A stretch of DNA of 64,000 nucleotides from Limimaricola sp027213785. Lineage in GTDB: Bacteria > Pseudomonadota > Alphaproteobacteria > Rhodobacterales > Rhodobacteraceae. The notes under the pieces were generated by a model. It was given only the letters and a program-made list of their open reading frames with translations, was not told where the DNA came from and did no database searches. Below, in pieces: positions 50,319 through 58,874 of the stretch. Position 1 is the first letter of the stretch. Every line of letters starts with the position of its first letter. The position numbers and the translations under genes were made by a program. The stretch spans positions 62,001 to 126,000 of the forward strand of contig NZ_CP193755.1 of assembly GCF_050847355.1 (NCBI RefSeq), given 5' to 3'.

Positions 50319-51557
50319 GTGTCTGCCGTCGATGCGAGTCGCCTCATGGTCACCCCCCGCGCCCCGATCTTCCTCACCCATTCGCCGACGCCACGCGTCG
50401 AGGATTTCGCGAGGCTGGCGGCGCTGGAGGCCGGGGTACGGGGCATCCTGCTCTCGGTGATGCCGCTGGCGCTCTACCGCGCCTTTGGCGACGCCGCGCT
50501 GGTGAGCGTGATCTACTTCGCGGTGGGGATCTCGTCGCTTTGCGGCGGGCTGCTGCTGCCTTGGGTGAACAGGCGCGTACCCCGGCGCTGGCTGTTCACC
50601 GGGGTCGGACTGTTCTACGGGCTGGGCACCGGGCTCGCCCTGACCGGGCGGCCGGGGCTGCTGGCGCTGGGTCTCGCGTCGAACGCTTGGGCGACGGTGC
50701 TGTGGATGGTCTGCTTCAACGCCTATGTGCTCGATCACATCGCGCGCAGCGATCTGGGGCGCAACGAATCGACGCGGTTGGTCTATTCGGCGGCGTCGTG
50801 GATGGTCGGCCCGGCGTTGGGAGTGATCCTGCTCGACTGGTGGTATCCGGCGCCGTTCCTGCTGGCGGGAGCGATGGCGCTCGCGGTGGTGGCGGCGTTC
50901 TGGCGGATGCGGCTCGGCAATGGCCGGCAGATCGTCCGGGCCCGGGGACCGGCGCCGAACCCGCTGGCGTTTCTCGGACGCTTCGGCGCGCAGCCGCGCC
51001 TCGTGGCGGGCTGGCTCTTCGCGGTGATCCGCTCCTGCGGCTGGTGGGTCTACATCGTCTACCTGCCGATCTTCTGCATCGAGCAGGGTCTGGGAGACCG
51101 GCTCGGCGGGGTGATGCTGTCGCTGTCGAACGCGCTGCTGTTCACCACGCCCCTGATGCTGCGGCTGGTGCAGCGCACCAGCGTGCGTTTCGCGGTGCGC
51201 GGCAGCTTCGCCGTCGCGGCGGCGCTATTCGTCGCGGCGGCGCTTCTCTCCGGCGCGCCATGGGCGGCGCTCGCCGCCCTGATGGCGGGATCGGTTTGCC
51301 TGGTGATGCTCGACGTCTGCGCTGGGCTGCCCTTCCTGATGGCGGTGAAGCCGTCCGAGCGCACCGAGATGGCCGCGGTCTATGCGAGCTTTCGCGACGT
51401 GTCGGGCATCCTCACCCCGGCGGTGGCCGGGCTGGTGCTGACCGTGGCGCCGGTGGCGGGGGTGTTCGCGGCCTGCGGGGCCGGCATGGCCGCGGCCTCG
51501 GCCATTGCGGCGAAGCTGCACCCGCGGCTCGGCGCGCCGCGTCCCCTTGCCGTCTGA
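50319..51557 (+). CDS. MFS transporter
   Basis: A 412-residue membrane protein with 12 hydrophobic segments and MFS-type loops (NRRVPRRW between helices 2 and 3; LVQRTSVRF in the second half). Substrate unknown. Start choice is awkward: GTG 50319 lies only 2 bases after AGGAGG, so the anti-Shine-Dalgarno pairing may use the earlier GCAAGG, or translation may begin at ATG 50346. The gene follows recO by 97 bases and precedes the TauE-type gene by 45 bases; co-transcription is possible. Confidence 0.85.
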   Translation: MSAVDASRLMVTPRAPIFLTHSPTPRVEDFARLAALEAGVRGILLSVMPLALYRAFGDAALVSVIYFAVGISSLCGGLLLPWVNRRVPRRWLFTGVGLFYGLGTGLALTGRPGLLALGLASNAWATVLWMVCFNAYVLDHIARSDLGRNESTRLVYSAASWMVGPALGVILLDWWYPAPFLLAGAMALAVVAAFWRMRLGNGRQIVRARGPAPNPLAFLGRFGAQPRLVAGWLFAVIRSCGWWVYIVYLPIFCIEQGLGDRLGGVMLSLSNALLFTTPLMLRLVQRTSVRFAVRGSFAVAAALFVAAALLSGAPWAALAALMAGSVCLVMLDVCAGLPFLMAVKPSERTEMAAVYASFRDVSGILTPAVAGLVLTVAPVAGVFAACGAGMAAASAIAAKLHPRLGAPRPLAV

Positions 51558-51602
51558 GCGACGCCGGGCCACAGGGGCGGCAACGCAACCCCCGGAGACC
51601 GC

Positions 51603-52367
51603 ATGCTTCCCTTCGCCGAGCTGATGCCGCCGCAGCTGCTGCTGCTTTCCGTCCTCGTGGGCTTCGGCGCGGGCATCGTGAAGGGCATGGTCGGCTTCGC
51701 CATGCCGATGATCATGATCTCGGCCATGTCGCTGTTCCTGCCGCCCGAGCTGGCGCTCGCGGCGCTGATCGCACCGACGCTGGTGACAAACGGCATGCAG
51801 GCGCTGCGGCAGGGCGGCCGCGCGGCGGCGTCGACGGTAAAGCGCTTTCGGGTCTACCTGATCGTGGGCGGCGTGATGCTGGCGATCAGCGCGCAGCTGG
51901 TGCGGGTGCTGTCGGCCGAGGCGCTGTTCCTGCTGATCGGGGCGCCGGTCTCGGCCTTCGCGCTGCTGCAGCTGTCGGGATGGAAGCCGAAGCTTCCCGA
52001 GAAGACCAACGGCATCGAGGCGCTGATCGGCGGCTTTTCGGGCTTCGTGGGCGGGGTGTCGGGGGTCTGGGGGCCGCCGACGGTGGCCTATCTCACCGCG
52101 ATCGACACGCCCAAGGGCGATTCGATCCGGGTGCAGGGGGTGATCTACGGCCTCGGCGCGCTGGCGCTGTCGGGCGCGCATCTGCGATCGGGGGTGCTCA
52201 ACGGCGCGACATTGCCGTTTTCGCTGTTCATGATCGTCCCCGCCGTGGCGGGAATGATGCTGGGCGGGCTGGTGCATGACCGGATCGACCAGCAGGCGTT
52301 CCGCCGGGTGACGCTGGCGGTGCTGCTGATCGCCGGGCTGAACCTCGTGCGGCGCGCGGTCTTCTGA
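51603..52367 (+). CDS. TSUP family (TauE/SafE) transporter
   Basis: A 254-residue inner-membrane permease with 8 hydrophobic helices in two homologous halves. Each half has the TSUP glycine motif (VGFGAGIVKGMVGFAMPMIMI near the start; GGFSGFVGGVSGVWGPPTVAYL in the middle). Family members move sulfite, sulfoacetate or other organic anions out of the cell; the substrate here is unknown. ATG 51603 follows the MFS gene. A 13-bp hairpin separates it from the convergent truB. Confidence 0.9.
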   Translation: MLPFAELMPPQLLLLSVLVGFGAGIVKGMVGFAMPMIMISAMSLFLPPELALAALIAPTLVTNGMQALRQGGRAAASTVKRFRVYLIVGGVMLAISAQLVRVLSAEALFLLIGAPVSAFALLQLSGWKPKLPEKTNGIEALIGGFSGFVGGVSGVWGPPTVAYLTAIDTPKGDSIRVQGVIYGLGALALSGAHLRSGVLNGATLPFSLFMIVPAVAGMMLGGLVHDRIDQQAFRRVTLAVLLIAGLNLVRRAVF

Positions 52368-52397
52368 AGGGTGCGGCTCGCCGTGTTCTGATGCGTC

Positions 52398-52429
52398 CGG
52401 CGCGCCATGCCTCGAAGCATGGCGCGCCG
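52398..52429. terminator. Perfect 13-bp hairpin between tauE-like gene and truB
   Basis: CGGCGCGCCATGC (52398-52410) pairs perfectly with GCATGGCGCGCCG (52417-52429) around a 6-base loop. The genes are convergent, and the hairpin starts 30 bases after one stop and ends 3 bases before the other. A bidirectional terminator is likely despite the absence of T-tracts. Confidence 0.7.
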
Positions 52430-52432
52430 ATG

Positions 52433-53338
52433 TCAGATCACGAAGACCCGGTTCGGGTGCAGCTCGGGTCCCATCACCCGGCCCACCGCCACGGCCCGGC
52501 CCTCATGCGCAGCCCAGGCCTCTTCGCCGTAGTCGAGCCCCGAGGCGATCACCGGGGCCGGGTTGCCGTTCCTGAGGCGCCCCGCCGCTTCGGCCGAGCA
52601 GGTGACGCGCGGCAGGTCGGCCAACCCGTCCTCGAGCGGGCGCAGGAAACGGTCGAGCGCCTCGGACTTTGCCTCGGCCTCGATCTGCTCGAGCGTCACG
52701 CCCTCGGCTGCCGAGAACGGCCCCGACCAGACCCGGCGCAGTTCGCGCACATGGCCGAGGCAGCCGAGCTTCTCGCCCAGATCGCGGGCGATCGAGCGGA
52801 CATAGCCGCCCTTGCCGCAGACCATCTCCAGCTTCGCGTGATCGCTGTCGGGTCGCTCCAGCAGGATCAGGCTCTCGACCCAGAGCGGTCGGGCGGCAAG
52901 CTCGACCTCTTCGCCTGCACGGGCCTTGGCATAGGCGCGCTGGCCGTCGATCTTCACCGCCGAGAAGGCGGGCGGCACCTGCTCGATGTCGCCGACGAAG
53001 CCGTGCAGCGCCTCCTTGATCTCGACGTCCGTTGGGCGCGCGTCCGAGCGGGCAATCACCTCGCCCTCGGCATCGTCGGTGTTGGTGGCGGCGCCAAAGG
53101 TCACGGTGAACTCGTAGGCCTTGAGCGCATCGGTGATGAAGGGCACGGTCTTGGTCGCCTCGCCCAGCGCCACGGCGAGCACGCCGGTGGCGTCGGGGTC
53201 GAGCGTGCCGGCGTGGCCCGCCTTCTTGGCGTCGAAGGCCCATTTGACCTTGTTGACGACCGCCGTGGAGGTCATGCCCGCGGGCTTGTCCACCACCAGC
53301 CAACCCGAGATGTCGCGGCCCTTGCGCTTGCGTGCCAT
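52433..53338 (-). CDS. truB: tRNA pseudouridine-55 synthase
   Basis: A 301-residue enzyme converting U55 in the T-loop of tRNAs to pseudouridine. The catalytic Asp is in KAGHAGTLDPDATGVLAVALGEATK (KxGHxGTLDPxATGxL). ISGWLVVDKPAGMTSTAVVNKVKW and CGKGGYVRSIARDLGEKLGCLGHVRELRR are further signatures. It is the last gene of an rbfA-glycosidase-truB group on the minus strand. rpsO, often downstream of truB, is not present here; the tauE-type gene is convergent instead. Confidence 0.97.
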   Translation of the reverse strand: MARKRKGRDISGWLVVDKPAGMTSTAVVNKVKWAFDAKKAGHAGTLDPDATGVLAVALGEATKTVPFITDALKAYEFTVTFGAATNTDDAEGEVIARSDARPTDVEIKEALHGFVGDIEQVPPAFSAVKIDGQRAYAKARAGEEVELAARPLWVESLILLERPDSDHAKLEMVCGKGGYVRSIARDLGEKLGCLGHVRELRRVWSGPFSAAEGVTLEQIEAEAKSEALDRFLRPLEDGLADLPRVTCSAEAAGRLRNGNPAPVIASGLDYGEEAWAAHEGRAVAVGRVMGPELHPNRVFVI

Positions 53339-53374
53339 GCGGCCCTCCTGATGCCTGCGTGCGAGGCGCGCGGC

Positions 53375-54139
53375 CTAGCCGTCGGGACGTGCCTCGTCAA
53401 CGGGGGCCAGCACCCCGACGATCGGCCCCATCGCGAAGCCGAAATCCGAGCGGCCCAGCCCCGGCGCGTGCAGCCGGCTGACATTGCCGTCGAAATAGAG
53501 CGCCTGCGGCAGCTCCAGATGGTCGCGGAAGAACGAGCCGAACTCGTGGAAGGTCACCGGCTGGTTGGCGATGGCGAAAACGGCGCGATCACCGGAATCG
53601 GTGGTGCCGACGCCGTTGCGGATGTTGCGGGAGGTGCTTTCGGGCAGGAATCGCGGGTGCAGTTCGCCGTCGATCACCAGCATCGGCCCCGATTGCGTGG
53701 CGTAGCGGCATTCGGGCGCCTCGCGCTCGTAGCGCAGGGTTTCGATCGCCTGCGCCGTGTCGTCGTTGATGCAGAACACGCCGTTGGGCAGCATGCCGAA
53801 ATTGCCGGGTCCCGCATTGGTGACAAGGCGCATCACCTCTTCGCCATTCTCGAGATACTGGCCCACCGGGCGGCGATCGGGGTGATACATGCCGGCGTTC
53901 ATCGCGAAGACCAGCGCCTCGCCGTCGATCTCGCGGTCGATCGCCTGAAAGCTGCCATAGAGGCCGCCATTGCCGTCGGTGAGGAACAGCCGCAGGTCGT
54001 CACTCGCCGGATCGACCTCGCAGATCGTGTAGGACAGCCCCTCGTAATCGACGTCCTCGCAAGCCGCCGCCTGCGACGGCACCGGCAGGGCGCAGGCCGC
54101 GCCGAGACCAAGGGTGGCCAGCGCCAGACGGGGGATCAT
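53375..54139 (-). CDS. Secreted phosphodiester glycosidase family protein (NAGPA-like)
   Basis: A 254-residue exported protein. Signal peptide 1-24 (ALPVPSQA). The NAGPA domain follows: FAMNAGMYHPDRRPVGQYLENGEE, NFGMLPNGVFCINDDTAQAIET, CRYATQSGPMLVIDGELHPRF and ALYFDGNVSRLHAPGL. Human NAGPA removes the covering N-acetylglucosamine of mannose-6-phosphate tags; bacterial relatives act on other phosphodiester-linked sugars and their substrates are mostly unknown. The ATG overlaps the rbfA stop by 4 bases, placing an envelope enzyme inside an rbfA-truB ribosome/tRNA group. Confidence 0.88.
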   Translation of the reverse strand: MIPRLALATLGLGAACALPVPSQAAACEDVDYEGLSYTICEVDPASDDLRLFLTDGNGGLYGSFQAIDREIDGEALVFAMNAGMYHPDRRPVGQYLENGEEVMRLVTNAGPGNFGMLPNGVFCINDDTAQAIETLRYEREAPECRYATQSGPMLVIDGELHPRFLPESTSRNIRNGVGTTDSGDRAVFAIANQPVTFHEFGSFFRDHLELPQALYFDGNVSRLHAPGLGRSDFGFAMGPIVGVLAPVDEARPDG

Positions 54140-54561
54140 TCCCCGTCCCCCTCCGTCGCGTCGCGCGCGGCTTCGACGTCGCGGCGGACCTTCTCGTCCG
54201 AGAGCAGGCGACGCGTCTCGTCCATCCGGTCGAAGGTACGGTCGATCTCGAATTTCAGGTCCGGCGCGTGCTTGAGCTTCATGGTCCGGGCCAGCTGATG
54301 CCGGATCTCGGGCTTGGCGCGGCGCAGCGCGTCCAGCATCACCGTCTCGTCGCCGCCGCCCAGCGGCAGCACGAAGCAGGTGGCGCGCTTCAGGTCGGGC
54401 GTGGCCCGGACCTCGCCCACGGTGATCGACATCGCCGACAGCTCGGGTTCGTGCAGGTCGCCGCGGCTCAGCAGCTCGGAGAGGCTGCGGCGGATCAGTT
54501 CGCCCACGCGCAGCTGGCGCTGCGACGGGCCACGGGGTTCGGAGGCGCGGGTTTTGCTCAT
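54136..54561 (-). CDS. rbfA: Ribosome-binding factor A
   Basis: A 141-residue KH-type factor that binds the 30S subunit and helps 16S rRNA maturation, above all in the cold. Conserved blocks: SQRQLRVGELIRRSLSELLSRGDL, SITVGEVRATPDLKRATCFVLPL and KHAPDLKFEIDRTFDRMDETRRLL. ATG 54561 is at the family N-terminus. It is divergent from dapB with an 86-base shared region, and translationally coupled to the glycosidase downstream. Confidence 0.95.
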   Translation of the reverse strand: MSKTRASEPRGPSQRQLRVGELIRRSLSELLSRGDLHEPELSAMSITVGEVRATPDLKRATCFVLPLGGGDETVMLDALRRAKPEIRHQLARTMKLKHAPDLKFEIDRTFDRMDETRRLLSDEKVRRDVEAARDATEGDGE

Positions 54562-54647
54562 GCCGCACCATCTAGTCTCCGCGGCCGGGCTTGCCAAGCG
54601 GGCGCGGCGCGGGCGAGGAAGGGGCGGCACAGCAAGGGGACAGGCGC

Positions 54648-55466
54648 ATGACCGAGACGGCACCGGGAATCGTGATCATGGGGGCGGCGGGCCGGATGGG
54701 CCGGATGCTCGTGCAGGCCGTCTGCGACAGCGACCGGGCGCGGCTCGCCGGCGCGGTGGTGCGCGCGGGCCATGACTGGGTGGGCCAGGATGTCGGCCAT
54801 GCCATGGGCGGGCCCGCCATGGGCGTCACCGTCTCGGACGATCCGCTCGAGGCGATGGCGCGCGCGCAGGCGGTGATCGACTTCACCACCCCCGAAACCA
54901 CGCTGGAGGTGGCGCATCTCGCGGCGCAGGCCCGCGCGGTGCACGTGATCGGCACCACCGGCTTCGACGCGGGCCAACTCGAGCGGCTGGTCCCGGCGGC
55001 GCGGCATTCGGTGCAGGTGCGCGCCGGCAACATGAGCCTCGGGGTGAACCTCCTGACCGGCCTGACCAAGATGGTCGCGGCGGCGCTGGAGGAGGGCTGG
55101 GACATCGAGGTGGTCGAGGCGCATCACAACCTCAAGGCCGATGCCCCCTCCGGCACCGCCCTGATGCTGGGCGAAGCGGCGGCCGAGGGGCGCGGTGTCA
55201 AGCTGTCGGATGTCGCCGACCGGGGCCGCGACGGCATCACCGGCGCGCGGGTCGAGGGGCGTATCGGCTTTTCGGCGATTCGCGGCGGCGACATCGTCGG
55301 CGAGCACGACGTGATCTTCGCCGGTCAGGGCGAGCGCATCGTGCTGCGGCACATGGCGACCGACCGGATGATCTTCGCCCGCGGCGCGGTGCGGGCCGCG
55401 CTCTGGGGGCAGGGGCGCTCGCCGGGCCATTACGACATGATCGACGTGCTGGGCCTCGATCGCTGA
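54648..55466 (+). CDS. dapB: 4-hydroxy-tetrahydrodipicolinate reductase
   Basis: A 272-residue cytosolic reductase of lysine and diaminopimelate synthesis (NAD(P)H-dependent). N-terminal Rossmann motif VIMGAAGRMGRMLV, GTTGFD loop, the catalytic EAHHNLKADAPSGTALMLGEA with its His-His/Lys, and C-terminal GEHDVIFAGQGERIVLRHMATDR. Start ATG 54648 has AGGGGACAGG upstream; a longer reading from 54591 is less likely. Divergent from rbfA, convergent with the DUF1674 gene. Confidence 0.97.
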   Translation: MTETAPGIVIMGAAGRMGRMLVQAVCDSDRARLAGAVVRAGHDWVGQDVGHAMGGPAMGVTVSDDPLEAMARAQAVIDFTTPETTLEVAHLAAQARAVHVIGTTGFDAGQLERLVPAARHSVQVRAGNMSLGVNLLTGLTKMVAAALEEGWDIEVVEAHHNLKADAPSGTALMLGEAAAEGRGVKLSDVADRGRDGITGARVEGRIGFSAIRGGDIVGEHDVIFAGQGERIVLRHMATDRMIFARGAVRAALWGQGRSPGHYDMIDVLGLDR

Positions 55467-55485
55467 GCCCTCAGGAGCCGCGCCG

Positions 55486-55683
55486 TCAGAAGTCGATGGC
55501 GAGGCCCTGCTTTTCCCAGTCGCCATAGCGCACCGGCTCGGGGCCGTCGCGGCCGCCGAGCTCGGTCGGCAGCTTCGCCGCGTCGTCGAGCGCCGCGCGC
55601 CGGGCGCGAGCTTCCTCCAGTGCCCGCTGCGCGGCAGGCGGCAGGTCGGCGGGCATGTCGGGGGTCGGGCTGTCGTCGGCCAT
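55486..55683 (-). CDS. DUF1674 (SDHAF4-like) small protein
   Basis: A 65-residue protein ending in the DUF1674 signature LGGRDGPEPVRYGDWEKQGLAIDF, the motif shared with the mitochondrial succinate-dehydrogenase assembly factor SDHAF4. An assembly role for the flavinated SdhA subunit is therefore likely by homology. The N-terminal part is acidic, Ala/Pro-rich and disordered. ATG 55683. It is divergent from rsmB across 85 bases and convergent with dapB. Confidence 0.9.
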   Translation of the reverse strand: MADDSPTPDMPADLPPAAQRALEEARARRAALDDAAKLPTELGGRDGPEPVRYGDWEKQGLAIDF

Positions 55684-55768
55684 GGCGGCTCTCCTCGGGG
55701 GCGGCGCTTGTGCGGCGGATGCTTGGGATATACGTGCTGATGCGTCTCCAACAAGCCCCGGACCCGCC

Positions 55769-57070
55769 ATGACCCAAGCCCGCGCCACGTCCCCAGACGA
55801 CGGCATCGCCGCGCGCCGCGCGGCCCTGCATCTCATCGAGCAGGCGATGGGCGCGCAGCGGCTGCTGTCGGAGAGCATCGCCGCCGGGGCGTTGGAGCGG
55901 CTGTCGCCCCCAGATCGCGCCCGTGCCCAGCGTCTTGCCACCCAGGTGCTGCGGCAGTTGCCGCGCGCCGACCGGGCCCTCAAGCCGTTTCTCGTGAAAC
56001 AACCGCCACTCGCGGTGCGCAACGCGCTGCGCCTCGGCGCGGTCGAGATCATGGAGGGTGCCGCGGCGCATGGCGTCGTCAACGCCATGGTGCAGATCAT
56101 GTCCAAGGGCAAGCGCACCCAGAGCTACAAGGGCCTCGTCAACGCGGTGTTGCGCAAGATCGGCGAGCAGCCGGCCGAGGCATGGGCCAGGCTGCCGGCG
56201 CCAAAGCTGCCGAACTGGCTGCGCGGTCCGCTGGTCGAGGCTTGGGGCCGCAAGCCGGTCGAGGCGATGGAGGCGGTGCAGGCGCAGGTCCCGCCGCTCG
56301 ACCTGACGGCGAAGGGTGACGCGGCGGCGCTGGCCGCGACGCTGGGCGGCGAACTGCTGCCCACCGGCTCGATCCGGCTGCGCGAAGCCGGGCAGGTCTC
56401 GGCGCTGCCGGGCTTCGCCGCGGGCGAATGGTGGGTGCAGGACGCCGCCGCCGCAGTGGCGGCGCGCGTGCTCGATGCCCGGCCGGGCGAGCGGGTTCTC
56501 GACCTGTGCGCCGCGCCGGGCGGCAAGACGATGCAGATCGCCGCGACCGGCGCCGATGTCACGGCGCTCGACCTCTCCGAGGCGCGGCTGGCGCGGCTGC
56601 GCGAGAATCTCGACCGCACCGGGCTTGCGGCGCGCGTGGTGCAGGCCGACGCGCTGGAGTTCGACGAGACCGGCTTCGATGCGATCCTTCTGGATGCACC
56701 CTGTTCGGCCACGGGCACGATCCGCCGTCATCCGGACTTGCCGCACGCCAAGGACGGCTCGGAGTTCGGCGCGCTGATCGCGCTACAGGCGGAGATGATC
56801 GATCACGCGCTGGGGCTCTTGAAGCCCGGCGGGCGGCTGGTCTTCTGCACCTGCTCGCTGCTGCCCGACGAGGGCGAGGTGCAGGTCGAGGAGGCGCTGG
56901 CGCGGCATCCGGGGCTGGTCAACGACCGGGAGGTGCTGGCAAGGCCCGGCATCGCGCCGGACTGGATCGGGCCGGAGGGGCTGCGGCTCAGGCCGGATTT
57001 CTGGGCCGAGCGGGGCGGCATGGACGGCTTCTTCATCGCCTGCCTGCGACCGGGCGCGCGCGACGGGTGA
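55769..57070 (+). CDS. rsmB: 16S rRNA (cytosine-967-C5)-methyltransferase-like protein (RsmB/Sun family)
   Basis: A 433-residue RNA methyltransferase with an N-terminal NusB-like helical domain (about 10-140) and a C-terminal Rossmann MTase domain. The SAM motif reads VLDLCAAPGGKTMQIAATGADVTALDLSEARL. Two catalytic cysteines lie in DAPCSATGTIRRHPDL and CTCSLLPDEGEVQVEEAL. ATG 55769 is chosen because the 38 upstream in-frame residues are antisense to DUF1674 and not conserved. In Rhodobacterales it is followed by a heparinase-like gene and purH, as here. Confidence 0.92.
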   Translation: MTQARATSPDDGIAARRAALHLIEQAMGAQRLLSESIAAGALERLSPPDRARAQRLATQVLRQLPRADRALKPFLVKQPPLAVRNALRLGAVEIMEGAAAHGVVNAMVQIMSKGKRTQSYKGLVNAVLRKIGEQPAEAWARLPAPKLPNWLRGPLVEAWGRKPVEAMEAVQAQVPPLDLTAKGDAAALAATLGGELLPTGSIRLREAGQVSALPGFAAGEWWVQDAAAAVAARVLDARPGERVLDLCAAPGGKTMQIAATGADVTALDLSEARLARLRENLDRTGLAARVVQADALEFDETGFDAILLDAPCSATGTIRRHPDLPHAKDGSEFGALIALQAEMIDHALGLLKPGGRLVFCTCSLLPDEGEVQVEEALARHPGLVNDREVLARPGIAPDWIGPEGLRLRPDFWAERGGMDGFFIACLRPGARDG

Positions 57071-57126
57071 CAAGCGCGGGGTCCCGGCTCTAGCATGGCC
57101 CGGATGCGGGGCGGGGGAGGCGGCCG

Positions 57127-58842
57127 GTGGCGGTCATGCAGCGGATCTGGGGGTTGGAGCGCCTGAGGTGGCGCGCGGATGCGCGCGCCCCGGTGCCGGA
57201 CGCCTTGGCGCGCCTCGCCGAACCGGACGGCTTCGGCGCTCCCGCGCGCGGCCGCGACCTTTTGGCGGGACGGCACCACCGCGCCGGGCAGCTGGTCGAG
57301 GCCGGGGACCGCTCGATCTGGGCGCTGGGCCCCGATACCGATCCGCAGGGCGCGGCGCTGCATCGCTTCGGCTGGATCGATGACCTGTCCAGCCTTGGCG
57401 GCCCGGTGGCGCGCGATCTCGCCTGGAGCTGGCTTCTTGATTGGATCGCCCGCTACGGGGACGGGCGCGGTTCGGGATGGACACCCGAGGCCACGGCGGC
57501 GCGGCTGTCGCGCTGGGTGGCGCAGGCCGGCTGGCTGAGCGAAGCGGCCTCGCCCCGGGCCGACATGCCGAGCTTCCTGCGCAGCCTGTCGCTGCAGTCG
57601 CGCTGGCTGGCGCGGCACTGGTCCCGGGCCTCGGGCGCGCCGGAGCGGATCGCGGCGCTCACGGCGCTGCTCTGGGCCGAGACGGCGTTGCATGGCGAGC
57701 CGCGCCAGCCGACGCAGCGCGCCGCGGCCTTGGCGCGCGCGGTCGCCGAGGCGGTCGGTCCCGACGGCGGCATCGCCTCGCGGGCGCCCGAGGCGCTCCT
57801 TGACCTGTTCTGCGCGCTGGGCGAGGCGGCCGCGATCCTCGGCCCGGACACGACGCCCGAGCATCGCAACGCCATCAACCGCATCGCGCCGCTGTTGCGG
57901 GCGCTGCGCCATGCCGATGGCGGGCTGGCGCGGTTTCATGGCGGCGGCCGCGGCGCGCCGGGGCGGCTCGACCGGGCACTGGCCCGGGCCGGCGGTCCCG
58001 GCGTGCCGCCGCTCAGCGGGTCCTGCATGGGCTATGCGCGCCTCGCGGTGGGCCGCAGCACCGTGCTGCTGGATGCGGCCAAGCCGCCCAGCGGCCCGCG
58101 CGCGACGGGGGCGCATGCCTCGACCCTGGCCTTCGAGATGACCTGCGGCCGTCGACCTCTGATCGTGAATTGCGGCTCGGGGCTGCATCACGGGCCGGAC
58201 TGGCGCCGCGCGGGACGGGCCACGCTGTCGCATTCGACGCTCTGCCTCGAAGGGCTCTCGTCGGCCCGGCTGGGCCGCGGCGCGGATGGCGCCGAGCCGC
58301 TGGTCGAGGGGCCGCGAGAGGTGCTGTCGCACCGGACCGATGCCGACGGGCTGCAGCGAATCGAGGCCAGCCACGACGCCTGGCGCGCGGGGTTCGGGCT
58401 GACCCATGACCGCAGGCTCGGCCTCGATCGCGATGGCGGCGCGCTGGTGGGCGAGGACCTGCTGACCACGCTGGGCCCGGCCGACGAGCGCGCCTTCGAT
58501 GCCGCGAGCCATGCCGGGCGCGATCCGGGCGTTTCCTTCGTGATCCGGTTCCACCTGCATCCCGACGTGGCGCCCGAGCTTGACGCGCAGGCGACATCGG
58601 CGCTGTTGCGGCTGCGCTCGGGCGAGGTCTGGCGGCTGGCGCATGACGGCGGCGCGCGGCTGGCGCTGGCGCCGTCGGTCTATCTCGAAAAGAGCCGTCC
58701 CAGACCCGTGCCGACGCAACAGGTGGTTTTATCCGGTCGCGCGATGGCCTATGCGACGCTCGTCCGCTGGTCGCTCGTCCGAATGGGCGACGGCGTGCCG
58801 GCCCCGCGCGACCTGTGGCGCGGGGAGGACGATCCGGCATGA
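57127..58842 (+). CDS. Heparinase II/III family protein
   Basis: A 571-residue protein with an alpha-toroid N-terminal half (about 40-310) and a beta-sandwich heparinase II/III-like domain (about 320-560, ending PRPVPTQQVVLSGRAM). Landmarks are the hinge GGLARFHGGGRGAPGRLDRAL, then SGSCMGYARLAVGRSTVLLDAAKPPS and GLHHGPDWRRAGRATLSHSTLCLEG. No signal peptide is visible, so it may act on an intracellular or membrane-linked glycan; the polymer it cleaves is unknown. The start is GTG 57127 with GGAGG at 6 bases. It lies between rsmB and purH, a conserved but functionally puzzling position. Confidence 0.87.
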   Translation: MAVMQRIWGLERLRWRADARAPVPDALARLAEPDGFGAPARGRDLLAGRHHRAGQLVEAGDRSIWALGPDTDPQGAALHRFGWIDDLSSLGGPVARDLAWSWLLDWIARYGDGRGSGWTPEATAARLSRWVAQAGWLSEAASPRADMPSFLRSLSLQSRWLARHWSRASGAPERIAALTALLWAETALHGEPRQPTQRAAALARAVAEAVGPDGGIASRAPEALLDLFCALGEAAAILGPDTTPEHRNAINRIAPLLRALRHADGGLARFHGGGRGAPGRLDRALARAGGPGVPPLSGSCMGYARLAVGRSTVLLDAAKPPSGPRATGAHASTLAFEMTCGRRPLIVNCGSGLHHGPDWRRAGRATLSHSTLCLEGLSSARLGRGADGAEPLVEGPREVLSHRTDADGLQRIEASHDAWRAGFGLTHDRRLGLDRDGGALVGEDLLTTLGPADERAFDAASHAGRDPGVSFVIRFHLHPDVAPELDAQATSALLRLRSGEVWRLAHDGGARLALAPSVYLEKSRPRPVPTQQVVLSGRAMAYATLVRWSLVRMGDGVPAPRDLWRGEDDPA

Positions 58843-58874
58843 GTCCCGCGGACCAGGACCAGGAAGGACGACCC

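Noticed and set aside
58839..58874. ATGA-coupled earlier start for purH
   Set aside because: ATG 58875 has a much better ribosome-binding site and matches the family N-terminus, though the earlier ATG remains possible.
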